This document shows positions 36,266 through 45,204 of a stretch of 64,000 nt of DNA, piece after piece. The position numbers and the translations under genes were made by a program. The notes beneath the pieces are model-generated. The model was not told where the DNA came from. It ran no database searches and worked only from the letters and a program-made list of their open reading frames with translations. Numbering within the stretch: the first letter of the stretch is position 1; the number at the start of each line of letters is the position of its first letter. This stretch comes from CAVUEG01 sp963740525 (GTDB taxonomy: Bacteria > Actinomycetota > Actinomycetes > Propionibacteriales > Nocardioidaceae), in the NCBI GenBank assembly GCA_963740525.1, contig CAVUEG010000008.1, positions 1 through 64,000 of the forward strand, given 5' to 3'.

Positions 36266-37966
36266 TCAGGCGAGCGCGGCCCGCACCGCAGCCCGGGCGG
36301 CCATCGGGTCGCGGGCACCGACCGCAGCCTCCACCGCCGCCTCGCAGCGGCTCATGCCGACGGTCTCGAGCTGGGCACCGACGGCACGGACGGCCGCGGA
36401 GGCCATCGACAGCGAGGTGATCCCCATACCGACGAGCACCGCCGCCAGCAGCGGGTCTGCTGCCGCCTCGCCGCACACCCCGACGGGCTTTCCGGCCAGT
36501 TTGCCTGCCTGCGCGGTGATCGCGATCAGGTGGAGGACGGCGGGCTGCCAGGCGTCGGTGAGGTGCGCGAGATCGCTCGACATGCGGTCGGCGGCCATCG
36601 TGTACTGCGTGAGGTCGTTGGTCCCGATCGAGAGGAAGTCGACCTCCTCGAGCATGAGGTTGGCCAGCAGCGCGGCACTGGGGACCTCAACCATCACGCC
36701 GGGCTTCAGGCCGCGCTGACGAGCCTGGGCCGCGAAGTCGGCGGCCTCCGCCACGGTCGCGACCATGGGTGCCATGACCCAGGTCTCGGTACCCGTCCGT
36801 TCGGCCGCCTGTGCGATCGCGTCGAGCTGCCGCTCCAGGAGTCCGGGGTTGTCGAAGGACAGCCGGAGCCCGCGTACGCCGAGTGCCGGGTTCTCCTCAC
36901 CCGCATGAGTGGCGAACCCGATCGGTTTGTCCGAGCCGGCGTCCAGGGTGCGGACGACGACACTGCGGCCGGCGAAGGCCTCCAGGACACCCGAGTAGAT
37001 GTCCGCCTGCTCCGCCACGGAGGGCTCCTCCTGGCGATCGAGGAAGCACAGCTCCGTGCGGAAGAGCCCGACACCCTCGACCGGCCCCGCCGCTGCCGCC
37101 ACTGCGGACTTCCCGTCGGCCACGTTGGCGAGCAGCTTCACCGGGGTGCCGTCCGCGGTGCGACCGGGGCCGGCCCAGCGGTCGGCCGCAACGCGGGCGG
37201 CCAGGTCTGCGGCGACACTCGCCTCTGCCTCGGCGGGGTCCGCTCCGAGCGTCACCTCGCCGGTGACCCCGTTGACCAGGAGCAGGTCCCCGGTGCTCAC
37301 CGAGGTGGCCCCGACCGCGGCCACGACACACGGAATCCCCAGCTGGCGGGCGATGATGGCGGTGTGGCTGGTCGGGCCGCCGCGCTCGGTGACGAGGGCG
37401 ACGACCAGAGCGGGGTCCAGCCCCGCGGTGTCCGCCGGAGCGAGGTCGCCGGCGACGAGCACGCTCGGCCGTTCGGGGGTCGGGACGCCCGGCTCGGGCT
37501 CCCCGACCAGACGGGCCGTGACCCGCGACCCGATGTCGCGCAGGTCAGTCACCCGTTCGGCCATCAGACCGCCCATCTGGCCGAAGATCTCCGCGAACTG
37601 CTCGACGGCCTCGGCTACGGCCTGCAGCAATGGGTCGCCGGCCGAGAGCCTCTTGACGACGGCACCTCGCAGTCCCTTGTCCTTCGCCAGTCCGGCGGTG
37701 GCGGTCAGCACCTCCGCTGCGGCACCCGAGGTCTGGGCAGCCCGGGAGGTGAGTCCGTCGGCCACCCGCGTGACCGCCTCGTCGTACGCCGCGATGGCCT
37801 GCTCGGGCACCCGTTCCGTCGCCTCGAAGCGGGCGACCGCCTCGGACGAGATCTCGGCCGAGGCGACCAGCGCGGGGGCGAACGCCAGGCCGGGCACGAC
37901 CGGGGTCCCCCGGAAGACGGCGTGGTCTCGGGCAGCACGGCCTGGAACGGGCTCAGAGGAGGACAT
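36266..37966 (-). CDS. ptsI: phosphoenolpyruvate--protein phosphotransferase (PTS enzyme I)
   Basis: Enzyme I takes phosphate from PEP and passes it to HPr. The 566-residue protein has the phospho-histidine in RGGPTSHTAIIARQLG near residue 200. The PEP-binding barrel includes LFRTELCFLDR, DAGSDKPIGF and the catalytic-loop cysteine in PVGVCGEAAADP near 510. It is transcribed divergently from fruR-fruK-fruA-ptsH, which together make a self-sufficient fructose PTS. The start ATG at 37964-37966 lacks a clear Shine-Dalgarno; the open frame continues upstream into the promoter region and is rejected. Confidence 0.95.
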   Translation of the reverse strand: MSSSEPVPGRAARDHAVFRGTPVVPGLAFAPALVASAEISSEAVARFEATERVPEQAIAAYDEAVTRVADGLTSRAAQTSGAAAEVLTATAGLAKDKGLRGAVVKRLSAGDPLLQAVAEAVEQFAEIFGQMGGLMAERVTDLRDIGSRVTARLVGEPEPGVPTPERPSVLVAGDLAPADTAGLDPALVVALVTERGGPTSHTAIIARQLGIPCVVAAVGATSVSTGDLLLVNGVTGEVTLGADPAEAEASVAADLAARVAADRWAGPGRTADGTPVKLLANVADGKSAVAAAAGPVEGVGLFRTELCFLDRQEEPSVAEQADIYSGVLEAFAGRSVVVRTLDAGSDKPIGFATHAGEENPALGVRGLRLSFDNPGLLERQLDAIAQAAERTGTETWVMAPMVATVAEAADFAAQARQRGLKPGVMVEVPSAALLANLMLEEVDFLSIGTNDLTQYTMAADRMSSDLAHLTDAWQPAVLHLIAITAQAGKLAGKPVGVCGEAAADPLLAAVLVGMGITSLSMASAAVRAVGAQLETVGMSRCEAAVEAAVGARDPMAARAAVRAALA

Positions 37967-37992
37967 GGTGGCCAATTTACCCCCCGAAACCC

Positions 37993-38021
37993 TTGACAGT
38001 CCACAGTTTCGGGCATAAAAC
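37993..38021 (+). promoter_or_regulatory. sigma-70-like promoter of the fructose PTS operon
   Basis: TTGACA (37993-37998) is followed after 17 bp by TAAAAC (38016-38021), within an A+T-rich 102-bp divergent region between ptsI and fruR. The fruR Shine-Dalgarno (GGCAGGAGAAA) lies downstream. A DeoR-type operator is likely in the same region because the first gene encodes such a repressor, but no repeated half-sites could be fixed with confidence. Confidence 0.6.
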
Positions 38022-38068
38022 AATAGATAGCAACATTGAAAGTCACACAATCAGGCAGGAGAAACCGG

Positions 38069-38833
38069 GTGTACGCCGAGGAACGTCAAGATGCGATCGC
38101 AGCCGAGGTCCGCGCCCATGGCCGCCGGTCCGTGGTCGACCTGGCCGTCGACCACGACGTCAGCACCGAGACCGTGCGTCGCGACCTCGTCGTCCTCGAG
38201 CGGGCGGGTCTCCTGCGCCGAGTCCACGGCGGAGCCGTCAGCAGTGACGCCCTCCCCCTGCTCGAACGTCAGGTCGATGACCGACTGGCCATCCAGTCCG
38301 AGCAGAAGGAGCGGATCGCCCGGGCCGCGGTCGACCTGCTGCCGACGTCGGGATGCCTGCTGATCGACGCCGGCACGACGACCGTCCGGCTGGCTGCTCA
38401 TCTTCCCCAGGACTCGCGTCTCACGGTGCTGACGCACGCCGTTCCGGTGGCCGCACGACTCGCTGGGCACCCCCGCCTCGAGCTTCACCTGCTTCCGGGC
38501 CGGGTACGAGCCACGACCCAGGCCGCGGTGGGCGCGGACACCGTCGAGGCGCTGAGCCGGGTCCGTGCCGACGTCGCCGTGATGGGAACCAACGGCATCT
38601 CCACCGGACATGGGTTGAGCACCCCCGACCACGCCGAGGCCGCCACCAAGCGAGCGATGATCGGGGCGGCTCTCCACACCATCCTGCTCGCGGACTCGGC
38701 GAAGATCGGCGCCGAGAGCACGGTCCGGTTCGCCGACCTCGCCGACATCGACATCCTGGTCACCGACGACGGGATCACGCCGGACGACCGGCGCAGCTTC
38801 GAGGACGCCGGTATCGAGGTGCGGGTCGCATGA
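38069..38833 (+). CDS. fruR: DeoR family transcriptional repressor of the fructose PTS
   Basis: A 254-residue DeoR-type regulator. The N-terminal HTH reads RRSVVDLAVDHDVSTETVRR and LVVLERAGLLRRVHGGAV. The C-terminal sugar-phosphate-binding domain has LLIDAGTTTVRLAAHL and VAVMGTNGISTGHGLSTPD. DeoR proteins of fructose operons are released by fructose-1-phosphate or a related phosphate. The GTG at 38069 is supported by GGCAGGAG upstream. It overlaps fruK by ATGA. The gene name rests on context. Confidence 0.88.
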   Translation: MYAEERQDAIAAEVRAHGRRSVVDLAVDHDVSTETVRRDLVVLERAGLLRRVHGGAVSSDALPLLERQVDDRLAIQSEQKERIARAAVDLLPTSGCLLIDAGTTTVRLAAHLPQDSRLTVLTHAVPVAARLAGHPRLELHLLPGRVRATTQAAVGADTVEALSRVRADVAVMGTNGISTGHGLSTPDHAEAATKRAMIGAALHTILLADSAKIGAESTVRFADLADIDILVTDDGITPDDRRSFEDAGIEVRVA

Positions 38834-39801
38834 TCCTGACCCTGACCGCCAACCCGAGCGTCGACCGCACCGCGACGCTCACCACGGCCCTGGTCCGAGG
38901 CTCGGTCCTGCGGGCCGACTCGGTGAGCTCGCAGGCCGGCGGCAAGGGCGTGAACATCTCCCGTGCCGCCACCCAGGCCGGGGTCCAGACGCTCGCGGTA
39001 CTCCCCGCGGCCGACACCGACCCGTTCGTCGGTGACCTGCGCCGCGACGGCATCGCCTGCGTGCCCACGCGGTCCGCAGGTCCGGTGCGGACCAACCTCA
39101 CGATGACCGAACCCGATGGCACCACCACGAAGGTCAACACCCCCGGCCCGACCGTCGACGACCAGGTGCTGGCGGCTCTGGGGGCAGAGCTGGTGGGGCA
39201 GGCGCCTCACGCGACCTGGACCGTGCTCGCCGGGTCGCTGCCGCCCGGCGCTCCCGCCAGCTGGTACGCCGACCTGGTGCTGGCGCTGCGCGGCACCGGG
39301 ACCAAGGTGGCGGTGGACACCTCCGATGCGCCCCTGGACGCTCTGACGCAGGCACTGCCCGCCTGTGCTCCGGATCTGATGAAGCCCAACGGGCACGAGC
39401 TCGCGGACCTGGTGCGCGGACTCGGTGGCAGCGTCGAGGGTGACCTCGAGTCCGACCCGGACGCGGTCGCCGCGGCCGCACAGACCCTCATCGACCTCGG
39501 AGTCGGCGCCGTGCTGGCCACCCTTGGGGGAGCAGGCGCAGTCCTGGTCACCGGTGAAGGGGCCTGGCACGCCAGTCCCCCACCGGTGACCGTCGTGAGC
39601 ACCGTCGGTGCGGGTGACTCGAGTCTCTTCGGCTACCTGCTGGCCGACCTTCAGGGCGCCGACCCGAGCGAACGCCTCCGCCACGCCGTGGCCTGGGGCA
39701 GCGCAGCCGCCGGGCTTCCCGGCACCACGATTCCCGGCCCGGAACAACCCCGTCCCGAGCTGGTCACCGTTCGCGAGCTGCGGCTCACGGCGAAAGATTG
39801 A
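38830..39801 (+). CDS. fruK: 1-phosphofructokinase
   Basis: FruK phosphorylates fructose-1-phosphate, the product of the adjacent transporter, to fructose-1,6-bisphosphate. The 323-residue PfkB-family protein has LTLTANPSVDRT, the glycine pair in SQAGGKGVNISRAA, LMKPNGHELADL and the catalytic block VVSTVGAGDSSLFGYLLA, where the Asp of GAGD is the base. The ATG overlaps the fruR stop. Position between fruR and the PTS gene favours this over tagatose-6-phosphate kinase. Confidence 0.93.
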   Translation: MILTLTANPSVDRTATLTTALVRGSVLRADSVSSQAGGKGVNISRAATQAGVQTLAVLPAADTDPFVGDLRRDGIACVPTRSAGPVRTNLTMTEPDGTTTKVNTPGPTVDDQVLAALGAELVGQAPHATWTVLAGSLPPGAPASWYADLVLALRGTGTKVAVDTSDAPLDALTQALPACAPDLMKPNGHELADLVRGLGGSVEGDLESDPDAVAAAAQTLIDLGVGAVLATLGGAGAVLVTGEGAWHASPPPVTVVSTVGAGDSSLFGYLLADLQGADPSERLRHAVAWGSAAAGLPGTTIPGPEQPRPELVTVRELRLTAKD

Positions 39802-39809
39802 AGGAAGCG

Positions 39810-41879
39810 ATGAACACTCTCATCACCAGTGACCTGGTCCGGCTGGACGCCGACCTGGGGCGCGACAAGCACGAGGTGATCCGACGCCTGGCCGCCCTCG
39901 TGGGCGACGCCGGACGGACCACCAATCCCGAGGGACTGGCCGCGGACGCTCTCGCCCGTGAGGCGACGTCTGCCACGGGCATGCCGGGCGGCATCGCCAT
40001 CCCCCACTGCCGGACCGAGCACGTCGACGTGCCGACCCTGGCCTTCGTCCGGCTCTCCCCCGGGACCGACTTCGGCGCGAAGGACGGTGTCGCCGATCTC
40101 GCCTTCCTGATCGCGGCGCCGGCCGGCGGTGACGCCACCCACCTCCAGATCCTCACCCAGCTCGCCCGGGCACTCGTCCGCAGCGACTTCACCGACGGGC
40201 TGCGCAGCGCGGCCAGCGCGGACGACGTGGTGGCGCTCGTCGAGAGTGTGCTCGCTCCTCCCGCCGAGGTGCCGGCGTCGGCCGCGGCTGCACCCGCCGG
40301 ATCCTCGGTCGGCGAGGCACGGCAGAGCCTGGTCGCGGTGACCGCGTGTCCGACCGGTATCGCACACACGTACATGGCGGCCGAGGCTCTCGAGGCAGCT
40401 GCCTCCCGCGCCGGGGTCGACATCGTCGTGGAAACCCAGGGATCGGCGGGCGTCACACCCATCCCCGCGGCGACGATCGCGGCAGCCGACGCGGTGATCT
40501 TCGCCTGTGATGTCGGCGTGCGCGACAAGAGCCGGTTCGCCGGCAAGCCCGTGGTCTCCTCGGGCGTCAAGCGGGCGATCGACGACCCCGACGGGATGAT
40601 CGCCGACGCGCTCCTGGTCGCAACCGATCCCGACGGCGCCCGGGTGGACGGATCCGTCGACGTCGCGTCGAGCGCATCGGGAACAGGAGGCGGTTCCATC
40701 GGGTCGCAGATCCGACGGATCCTGATGACCGGCGTCTCGTACATGATCCCGTTCGTCGCCGCGGGTGGTCTGCTGATCGCCCTGTCGTTCCTGCTCGGCG
40801 GGTACCAGATCGCGCTCGGCTCGACCGTCGGCAAGGACTCGGTCAGCACCGCCAGCCACATCGTGACGAATGCGTCACTGTTCAACCTGCCCAACCCGGC
40901 CGACTACGTGATGGCGGGCACGGCGCTGCCCCACGGCTCCCTGCTCACCTACCTGGGAGCGATCCTGCTCGTGCTCGGTGGCGCCGCCTTCGGCTTCCTG
41001 GTCCCGGCTCTGGCCGGCTACATCGCCTACGCGATCGCCGACCGACCCGGCATCGCCCCCGGCTTCGTGATGGGGGCTCTGGCCGGGGTGCTGTCCACCG
41101 GCTTCCTCGGCGGCATCGTCGGGGGTGTCCTCGCTGGCTTCCTCGCGAAGTGGATCTCCGGCTGGAAGGTGCCCACCTGGGCCCGCGGACTGATGCCGGT
41201 CCTGGTGATCCCGCTCGGGGCCACCCTGTTCGCCGGCTTCATCATGATCGTGGTGCTGGGCAAGCCGCTCGGTTCGCTGACGAGCGCACTCTCCGACGGT
41301 CTGAACAGCATGAACGGCGGCTCCGCGATCGTCCTCGGCATGGTGCTCGGCCTGATGATGGCCTTCGACATGGGCGGTCCGCTCAACAAGACGGCGTACG
41401 CCTTCGCGACCACCGGTCTCGGCGTCGCGGCCACCGCCTCCGGCAACGCTCCCGAGCTTCGCGTGATGGCGGCGGTCATGTTGGCCGGAATGGTGCCGCC
41501 GCTCGCTCTCGCGCTCGCCACCGTCGTACGCCCCAAGCTGTTCAGCCTGCCGGAGCGTGAGAACGGCAAGGCTGCCTGGGCTCTGGGCGCCTCGTTCATC
41601 ACCGAGGGCGCGATCCCGTTCGCTGCCGCTGACCCGATCCGGGTGATCCCCTCCATCATGCTCGGCAGCGCAGTCACCGGCGCCCTCTCCGAGGCGTTCG
41701 GCGTCGGGCTGAGGGCTCCCCACGGCGGGATCTTCGTGCTGTTCGCGGTGCAGAACATCGGCGGTTTCCTGATCGCGCTGGTGGCAGGCGTGCTGGTCGC
41801 GTGCGCCGCGGTCGTCACGCTGAAGTCCATGGCCGTGCGGCACGGAGCGAACGTCGACGCCGTACCGGCTGGGGTCTGA
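39810..41879 (+). CDS. fruA: fructose-specific PTS enzyme IIABC
   Basis: A fused fructose transporter that imports fructose as fructose-1-phosphate. The 689-residue protein has IIA at the N-terminus (phospho-His in GGIAIPHCRTEHVDVP, near residue 67) and IIB in the middle (phospho-Cys in TACPTGIAHTYMA, near residue 180). The rest is the membrane IIC domain from about residue 300, with some eight to nine helices (MTGVSYMIPFVAAGGLLIAL; FDMGGPLNKTAYAFATTG). The ATG at 39810 is preferred over one twelve bases upstream because GAAGGAAG precedes it. Confidence 0.95.
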   Translation: MNTLITSDLVRLDADLGRDKHEVIRRLAALVGDAGRTTNPEGLAADALAREATSATGMPGGIAIPHCRTEHVDVPTLAFVRLSPGTDFGAKDGVADLAFLIAAPAGGDATHLQILTQLARALVRSDFTDGLRSAASADDVVALVESVLAPPAEVPASAAAAPAGSSVGEARQSLVAVTACPTGIAHTYMAAEALEAAASRAGVDIVVETQGSAGVTPIPAATIAAADAVIFACDVGVRDKSRFAGKPVVSSGVKRAIDDPDGMIADALLVATDPDGARVDGSVDVASSASGTGGGSIGSQIRRILMTGVSYMIPFVAAGGLLIALSFLLGGYQIALGSTVGKDSVSTASHIVTNASLFNLPNPADYVMAGTALPHGSLLTYLGAILLVLGGAAFGFLVPALAGYIAYAIADRPGIAPGFVMGALAGVLSTGFLGGIVGGVLAGFLAKWISGWKVPTWARGLMPVLVIPLGATLFAGFIMIVVLGKPLGSLTSALSDGLNSMNGGSAIVLGMVLGLMMAFDMGGPLNKTAYAFATTGLGVAATASGNAPELRVMAAVMLAGMVPPLALALATVVRPKLFSLPERENGKAAWALGASFITEGAIPFAAADPIRVIPSIMLGSAVTGALSEAFGVGLRAPHGGIFVLFAVQNIGGFLIALVAGVLVACAAVVTLKSMAVRHGANVDAVPAGV

Positions 41880-41983
41880 GCAAGGATCCAGGCCCGGAGG
41901 GGCGGGTGCGATCCGTTCGCCCGTCCCTCCCCCGACCACTCCAAGGCCGGCTTGCCGGTTGCACCCAACGAAAGGAACCTGAC

Positions 41984-42241
41984 ATGCCCACGAGAACCGT
42001 CACGGTCGGATCGACTGTCGGCCTGCACGCCCGCCCGGCCGGCCTGATCGCCGAAGCGGCCGGCGAGCTCGGATCGGAGGTCACCCTCAGCTCTCCGGGG
42101 GGTGACCCGGTGGACGCCAGCTCCGCCTTGATGATCATGACGCTCGGAGCCGGCCACGGAGACACCGTGGAGGTCTCCGGCGACAACCAGGCCGACGTCG
42201 ACGCGATCGCAGACCTGGTGACCCGGGACCTCGACGCCTGA
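41984..42241 (+). CDS. ptsH: phosphocarrier protein HPr
   Basis: HPr relays phosphate from enzyme I to the IIA domain. The 85-residue protein has the phospho-histidine at position 15 (VGLHARPAG) and a serine at position 46 in ASSALMIMTLG, the site used for HprK regulation in Firmicutes. No HprK is expected in actinobacteria, so the serine may be only structural. GAAAGGAA lies upstream of the ATG. It ends the fructose operon, 104 bp after fruA. Confidence 0.96.
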   Translation: MPTRTVTVGSTVGLHARPAGLIAEAAGELGSEVTLSSPGGDPVDASSALMIMTLGAGHGDTVEVSGDNQADVDAIADLVTRDLDA

Positions 42242-42246
42242 ACGCC

Positions 42247-43317
42247 TCAGGGCCCGGGCGGAAGCTCCATCGGCACCGTGGGTGGGGAAACGTCCGGGTC
42301 CGGTGCCGGGCTCGGGCTCTGGCTCTGCGACTCGGCGAGGGTGAGGTACGCCGCGCGCACGCACACGGCTCGGTCGAGCTCGCCCATCACGCCGGTGAAG
42401 AACTGGTCCCGGTAGGTCTCGTCGGTGACCACGACGACGGTGAAGTAGAGCCCGGAGAAGGCGGCGAGGAAGACCGCGACCTGGACCAGCTCGACGGACA
42501 GGTTCGCCAGCCCGGGCAGATGGTGGGTCGGCTCTCCCACCCACGACTGGATCACGGTGTCGTTCATCGCGATCGCCCCGAAGACCAGGAAGAACACGAA
42601 GACGGCCGCGGCGAGGAGCACCACCTGAACCCCTTGGGCCACCAGTAGGACCAGCACCAGGTTGGAACGCTCGTACCCACTGACGTGGCTGTCGACCAGC
42701 CGCAGCTCCCCCTCCTCACCGACGAGGCGGTCGACCTCGTCCGCGAGCGGCGTGCGCCGGCAGGCAGCACGCAACCGTGCCTCGTCCACCTCGTAGTCAG
42801 CCCGGTCGAGTTCCTCGGGCAGGCGCACCAGGAGGAAGACCACCGCCAGCGCCGCGAACATGAGCACGGTCAGCCAGAGCACTCCCCCGTCGAGGTGCGA
42901 CGCCACCTGCCACACCTCCGTACTGATGAACAGGAAGGTCACGAAGATCAGCAGCAGCGGAAGCGCCCGGGTCACCATCGGCAGAAGCTGCCGAAGGCTG
43001 TTGAACGTGTGTGCCGCGGCCCAGGTCAGGATCGGCCGGGCCCTGAGGGCGGTGATCGCGTAGAAAGCTGCCGCCACCACGCCGATGAGCGTCAACATGG
43101 CCGGGGCGAAGGAGAAGTCCGAGGACACCCAGGCCAGCGCCACCGCCACCGCCGCGGCCGCGAGCCCGACGACGAGCACGAGCGGCAGGATCTTCCGGGG
43201 CTGGAGGGCTTCCCTGGCCGCCGCCCGCTCCGACGGAACGAAGTACGGCAGCCCGTGGCGGACGAACCACACCTCGGTAGCAGGGATCGGTGCCATCACG
43301 GCAGAGTCGCGGCTCAT
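42247..43317 (-). CDS. multi-pass membrane protein, unknown function
   Basis: A 356-residue protein with about six membrane helices: a pair near the N-terminus (ILPLVLVVGLAAAAVAVALA, PAMLTLIGVVAAAFYAITAL), a pair in the middle (LPLLLIFVTFLFISTEVW, LWLTVLMFAALAVVFLLV) and a pair towards the end (LVLVLLVAQGVQVVLLAAAV, LVQVAVFLAAFSGLYFTVVV). A cytoplasmic linker and a Pro/Ser-rich tail complete it. No family was recognised, although actinobacteria often carry such proteins beside ribF. The ATG overlaps the ribF stop (ATGA), so it is co-expressed with the riboflavin kinase. Confidence 0.7.
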   Translation of the reverse strand: MSRDSAVMAPIPATEVWFVRHGLPYFVPSERAAAREALQPRKILPLVLVVGLAAAAVAVALAWVSSDFSFAPAMLTLIGVVAAAFYAITALRARPILTWAAAHTFNSLRQLLPMVTRALPLLLIFVTFLFISTEVWQVASHLDGGVLWLTVLMFAALAVVFLLVRLPEELDRADYEVDEARLRAACRRTPLADEVDRLVGEEGELRLVDSHVSGYERSNLVLVLLVAQGVQVVLLAAAVFVFFLVFGAIAMNDTVIQSWVGEPTHHLPGLANLSVELVQVAVFLAAFSGLYFTVVVVTDETYRDQFFTGVMGELDRAVCVRAAYLTLAESQSQSPSPAPDPDVSPPTVPMELPPGP

Positions 43318-44267
43318 CGGCTCTCCTCGAGCAGGTCACGGGTCCGGGAGACGTCCTCGTTCATCCGGTCGATCAGCGCCTCGAGCGTGTCGAACCGGAG
43401 CATCCCGCGGAGATGGGCCACGAAGGACACCTCGATCGGGACGTCGTACAGCTCGAGGTCGTCCCGGTCGAGCACATAGGACTCGACGCGACGCTCGCGC
43501 TCACCGTCGAAGGTGGGGTTGGTGCCGACCGAGATCGCGGCGGGCATCGGCTCCGCGGTGGGGTCGTCGAGACGGCGAACCCATCCGGCGTAGACGCCGT
43601 CGGCGGGGGCCGCGCTCATCTCGCGCGTCGGCACGTTGGCGGTCGGGAAGCCGAGCTCACGCCCGCGCTGGTCACCACGGACCACGGCGCCGCGCACGGT
43701 GAAGGGCCGCCCCATGGCCTCGGCCGCGCCCTCGACGTCCCCGGTGGCCAGACAGTTGCGGATGTACGTCGACGACCAGACCTGGGGCCCACCGTCGAGG
43801 GCGACCCCCTCGACCACGAAGTCGTGCGCCCCGCCAGCCTCTCGAAGCGTGGCGACGTCCCCTGCCGCACGGCTGCCGAACCGGAAGTTGGCGCCGACCA
43901 CGACCGCACTCGCGTGGAGCGCGCCGACCAGGATGTCCTCGACGAACCGCTCCGGAGACCACGCTGCGATCTCCCGGCTGAACGGGATCGCGAGCACGTC
44001 GTCGACCCCGATCGCCGCAAGAAGCTCCACCCTGGTCTCGAGGCTGGTCAGAGTCGGGGGTGCGTGCTCCGGCCGGAGCACGGCCATCGGGTGCGGGTCG
44101 AACGTGACCGCCACGAGGCGCTCGGCGCCGAGCTCGTCGGCCACCTCGCGCGCCCGTCGGACGACGTGCTGGTGGCCGAGGTGGACCCCGTCGAAGTTGC
44201 CGATCGTCACCACCGTGCGGCCGAGATCCGAGGGAACCTCGTCGAGCGAGCGCCAGATGCTCACCAT
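43314..44267 (-). CDS. ribF: bifunctional riboflavin kinase / FAD synthetase
   Basis: RibF makes FMN and FAD from riboflavin. The 317-residue protein has an N-terminal adenylyltransferase domain (VVTIGNFDGVHLGHQHVVRR; SSTYIRNCLATGDV) and a C-terminal kinase domain (RGRELGFPTANVPTRE, NPTFDGERERRVESYVLD). The ATG at 44265-44267 is used; a GTG three bases later gives the commoner actinobacterial start. It follows truB by 42 bp, the usual truB-ribF order. Confidence 0.96.
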   Translation of the reverse strand: MVSIWRSLDEVPSDLGRTVVTIGNFDGVHLGHQHVVRRAREVADELGAERLVAVTFDPHPMAVLRPEHAPPTLTSLETRVELLAAIGVDDVLAIPFSREIAAWSPERFVEDILVGALHASAVVVGANFRFGSRAAGDVATLREAGGAHDFVVEGVALDGGPQVWSSTYIRNCLATGDVEGAAEAMGRPFTVRGAVVRGDQRGRELGFPTANVPTREMSAAPADGVYAGWVRRLDDPTAEPMPAAISVGTNPTFDGERERRVESYVLDRDDLELYDVPIEVSFVAHLRGMLRFDTLEALIDRMNEDVSRTRDLLEESR

Positions 44268-44309
44268 CGTGATCCTGATGTCCTTCCCGTTCGGCCCGGA
44301 GGCCGGAGA

Positions 44310-45204
44310 CTAGCTGCCGACGAAGACCGCCACCGCGGCGGCGATCTCGTCGCGCTGCTGGTAGAGGGCGAGGAACTCCCCGTCAGGCGCGAACACCGCC
44401 ACCGGGCCGGTCTCCTCGAGGTCGAGCGCGAGTCTACGGCCGACCCGCACGTCCGCCGCGAGCTCCTCGGTCGAGGTCCCGCGCCGGGAAGCTCCGGCGG
44501 GCGGCCTCGGCGATGTCGAGCACGACGAAGTCGTCGTCCAGGGACTCCAGCGTGTGCGCCTGGTCGAGGGTGAACCCACCGACCGCGGTGCGCCGGAGAG
44601 ACGTCAGATGACCCCCGACGGCCAGGGCATCGCCGAGGTCCCGGGCGATCGCCCGGATGTAGGTGCCACTCGAACAGCGCACCGAGACGTCGACGTCGAG
44701 GACAGCGGGGCTCTCACCCGCGGCAGCGCGCACCTCGTGGACGACGAGCTCGTGGACGGTCACCGGCCGAGCCGGCAGCTGCACGTCCTCCCCCGCGCGC
44801 ACCCGCTTGTAGGCGCGCTGGCCATCGACCTTGATCGCCGACACCGCGCTGGGCACCTGCTCGATCTCGCCCACGAACGCCGCAGCGGCCGCCCGCACCC
44901 CTTCCTCGTCGAGCCCGCTGGCGTCGGTCCGAGACGTGGTCTCACCCTCGGCGTCGTCGGTGGTCGTCGCCTCGCCCAGCCGGACGGTGGCGTCGTAGAC
45001 CTTCTCGGTGAGCATCAGGTGGCCCAGAAGCCGCGTCGCCCGGTTGACACCGAGCACGAGCACTCCCGTGGCCATCGGGTCAAGCGTGCCCGCGTGACCG
45101 ACCCGTCGCGTGCCGGCGAGCCGGCGTACGCGGGACACGACGTCGTGCGAGGTCATCCCTGCGGACTTGTCGACGATCACGAGTCCGGAGGCGGGTGAGG
45201 TCAC
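44310..45204 (-). CDS. truB: tRNA pseudouridine(55) synthase TruB, one frameshift
   Basis: TruB makes pseudouridine 55 in the T-loop of tRNA. The catalytic aspartate is in GHAGTLDPMATGVLVLG near residue 42, and SSGTYIRAIARDLGDAL and LRRTAVGGFTLDQAHTLE follow. The frame changes near 44475-44490: sequence up to FPARDL is in one frame, and the genuine C-terminal block ADVRVGRRLALDLEETG to the stop at 44310 is in another. The tail is otherwise normal, so this is probably a single-base sequencing error in a homopolymer-poor stretch or, less likely, a real truncation. Its start overlaps the rbfA stop. Confidence 0.9.
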
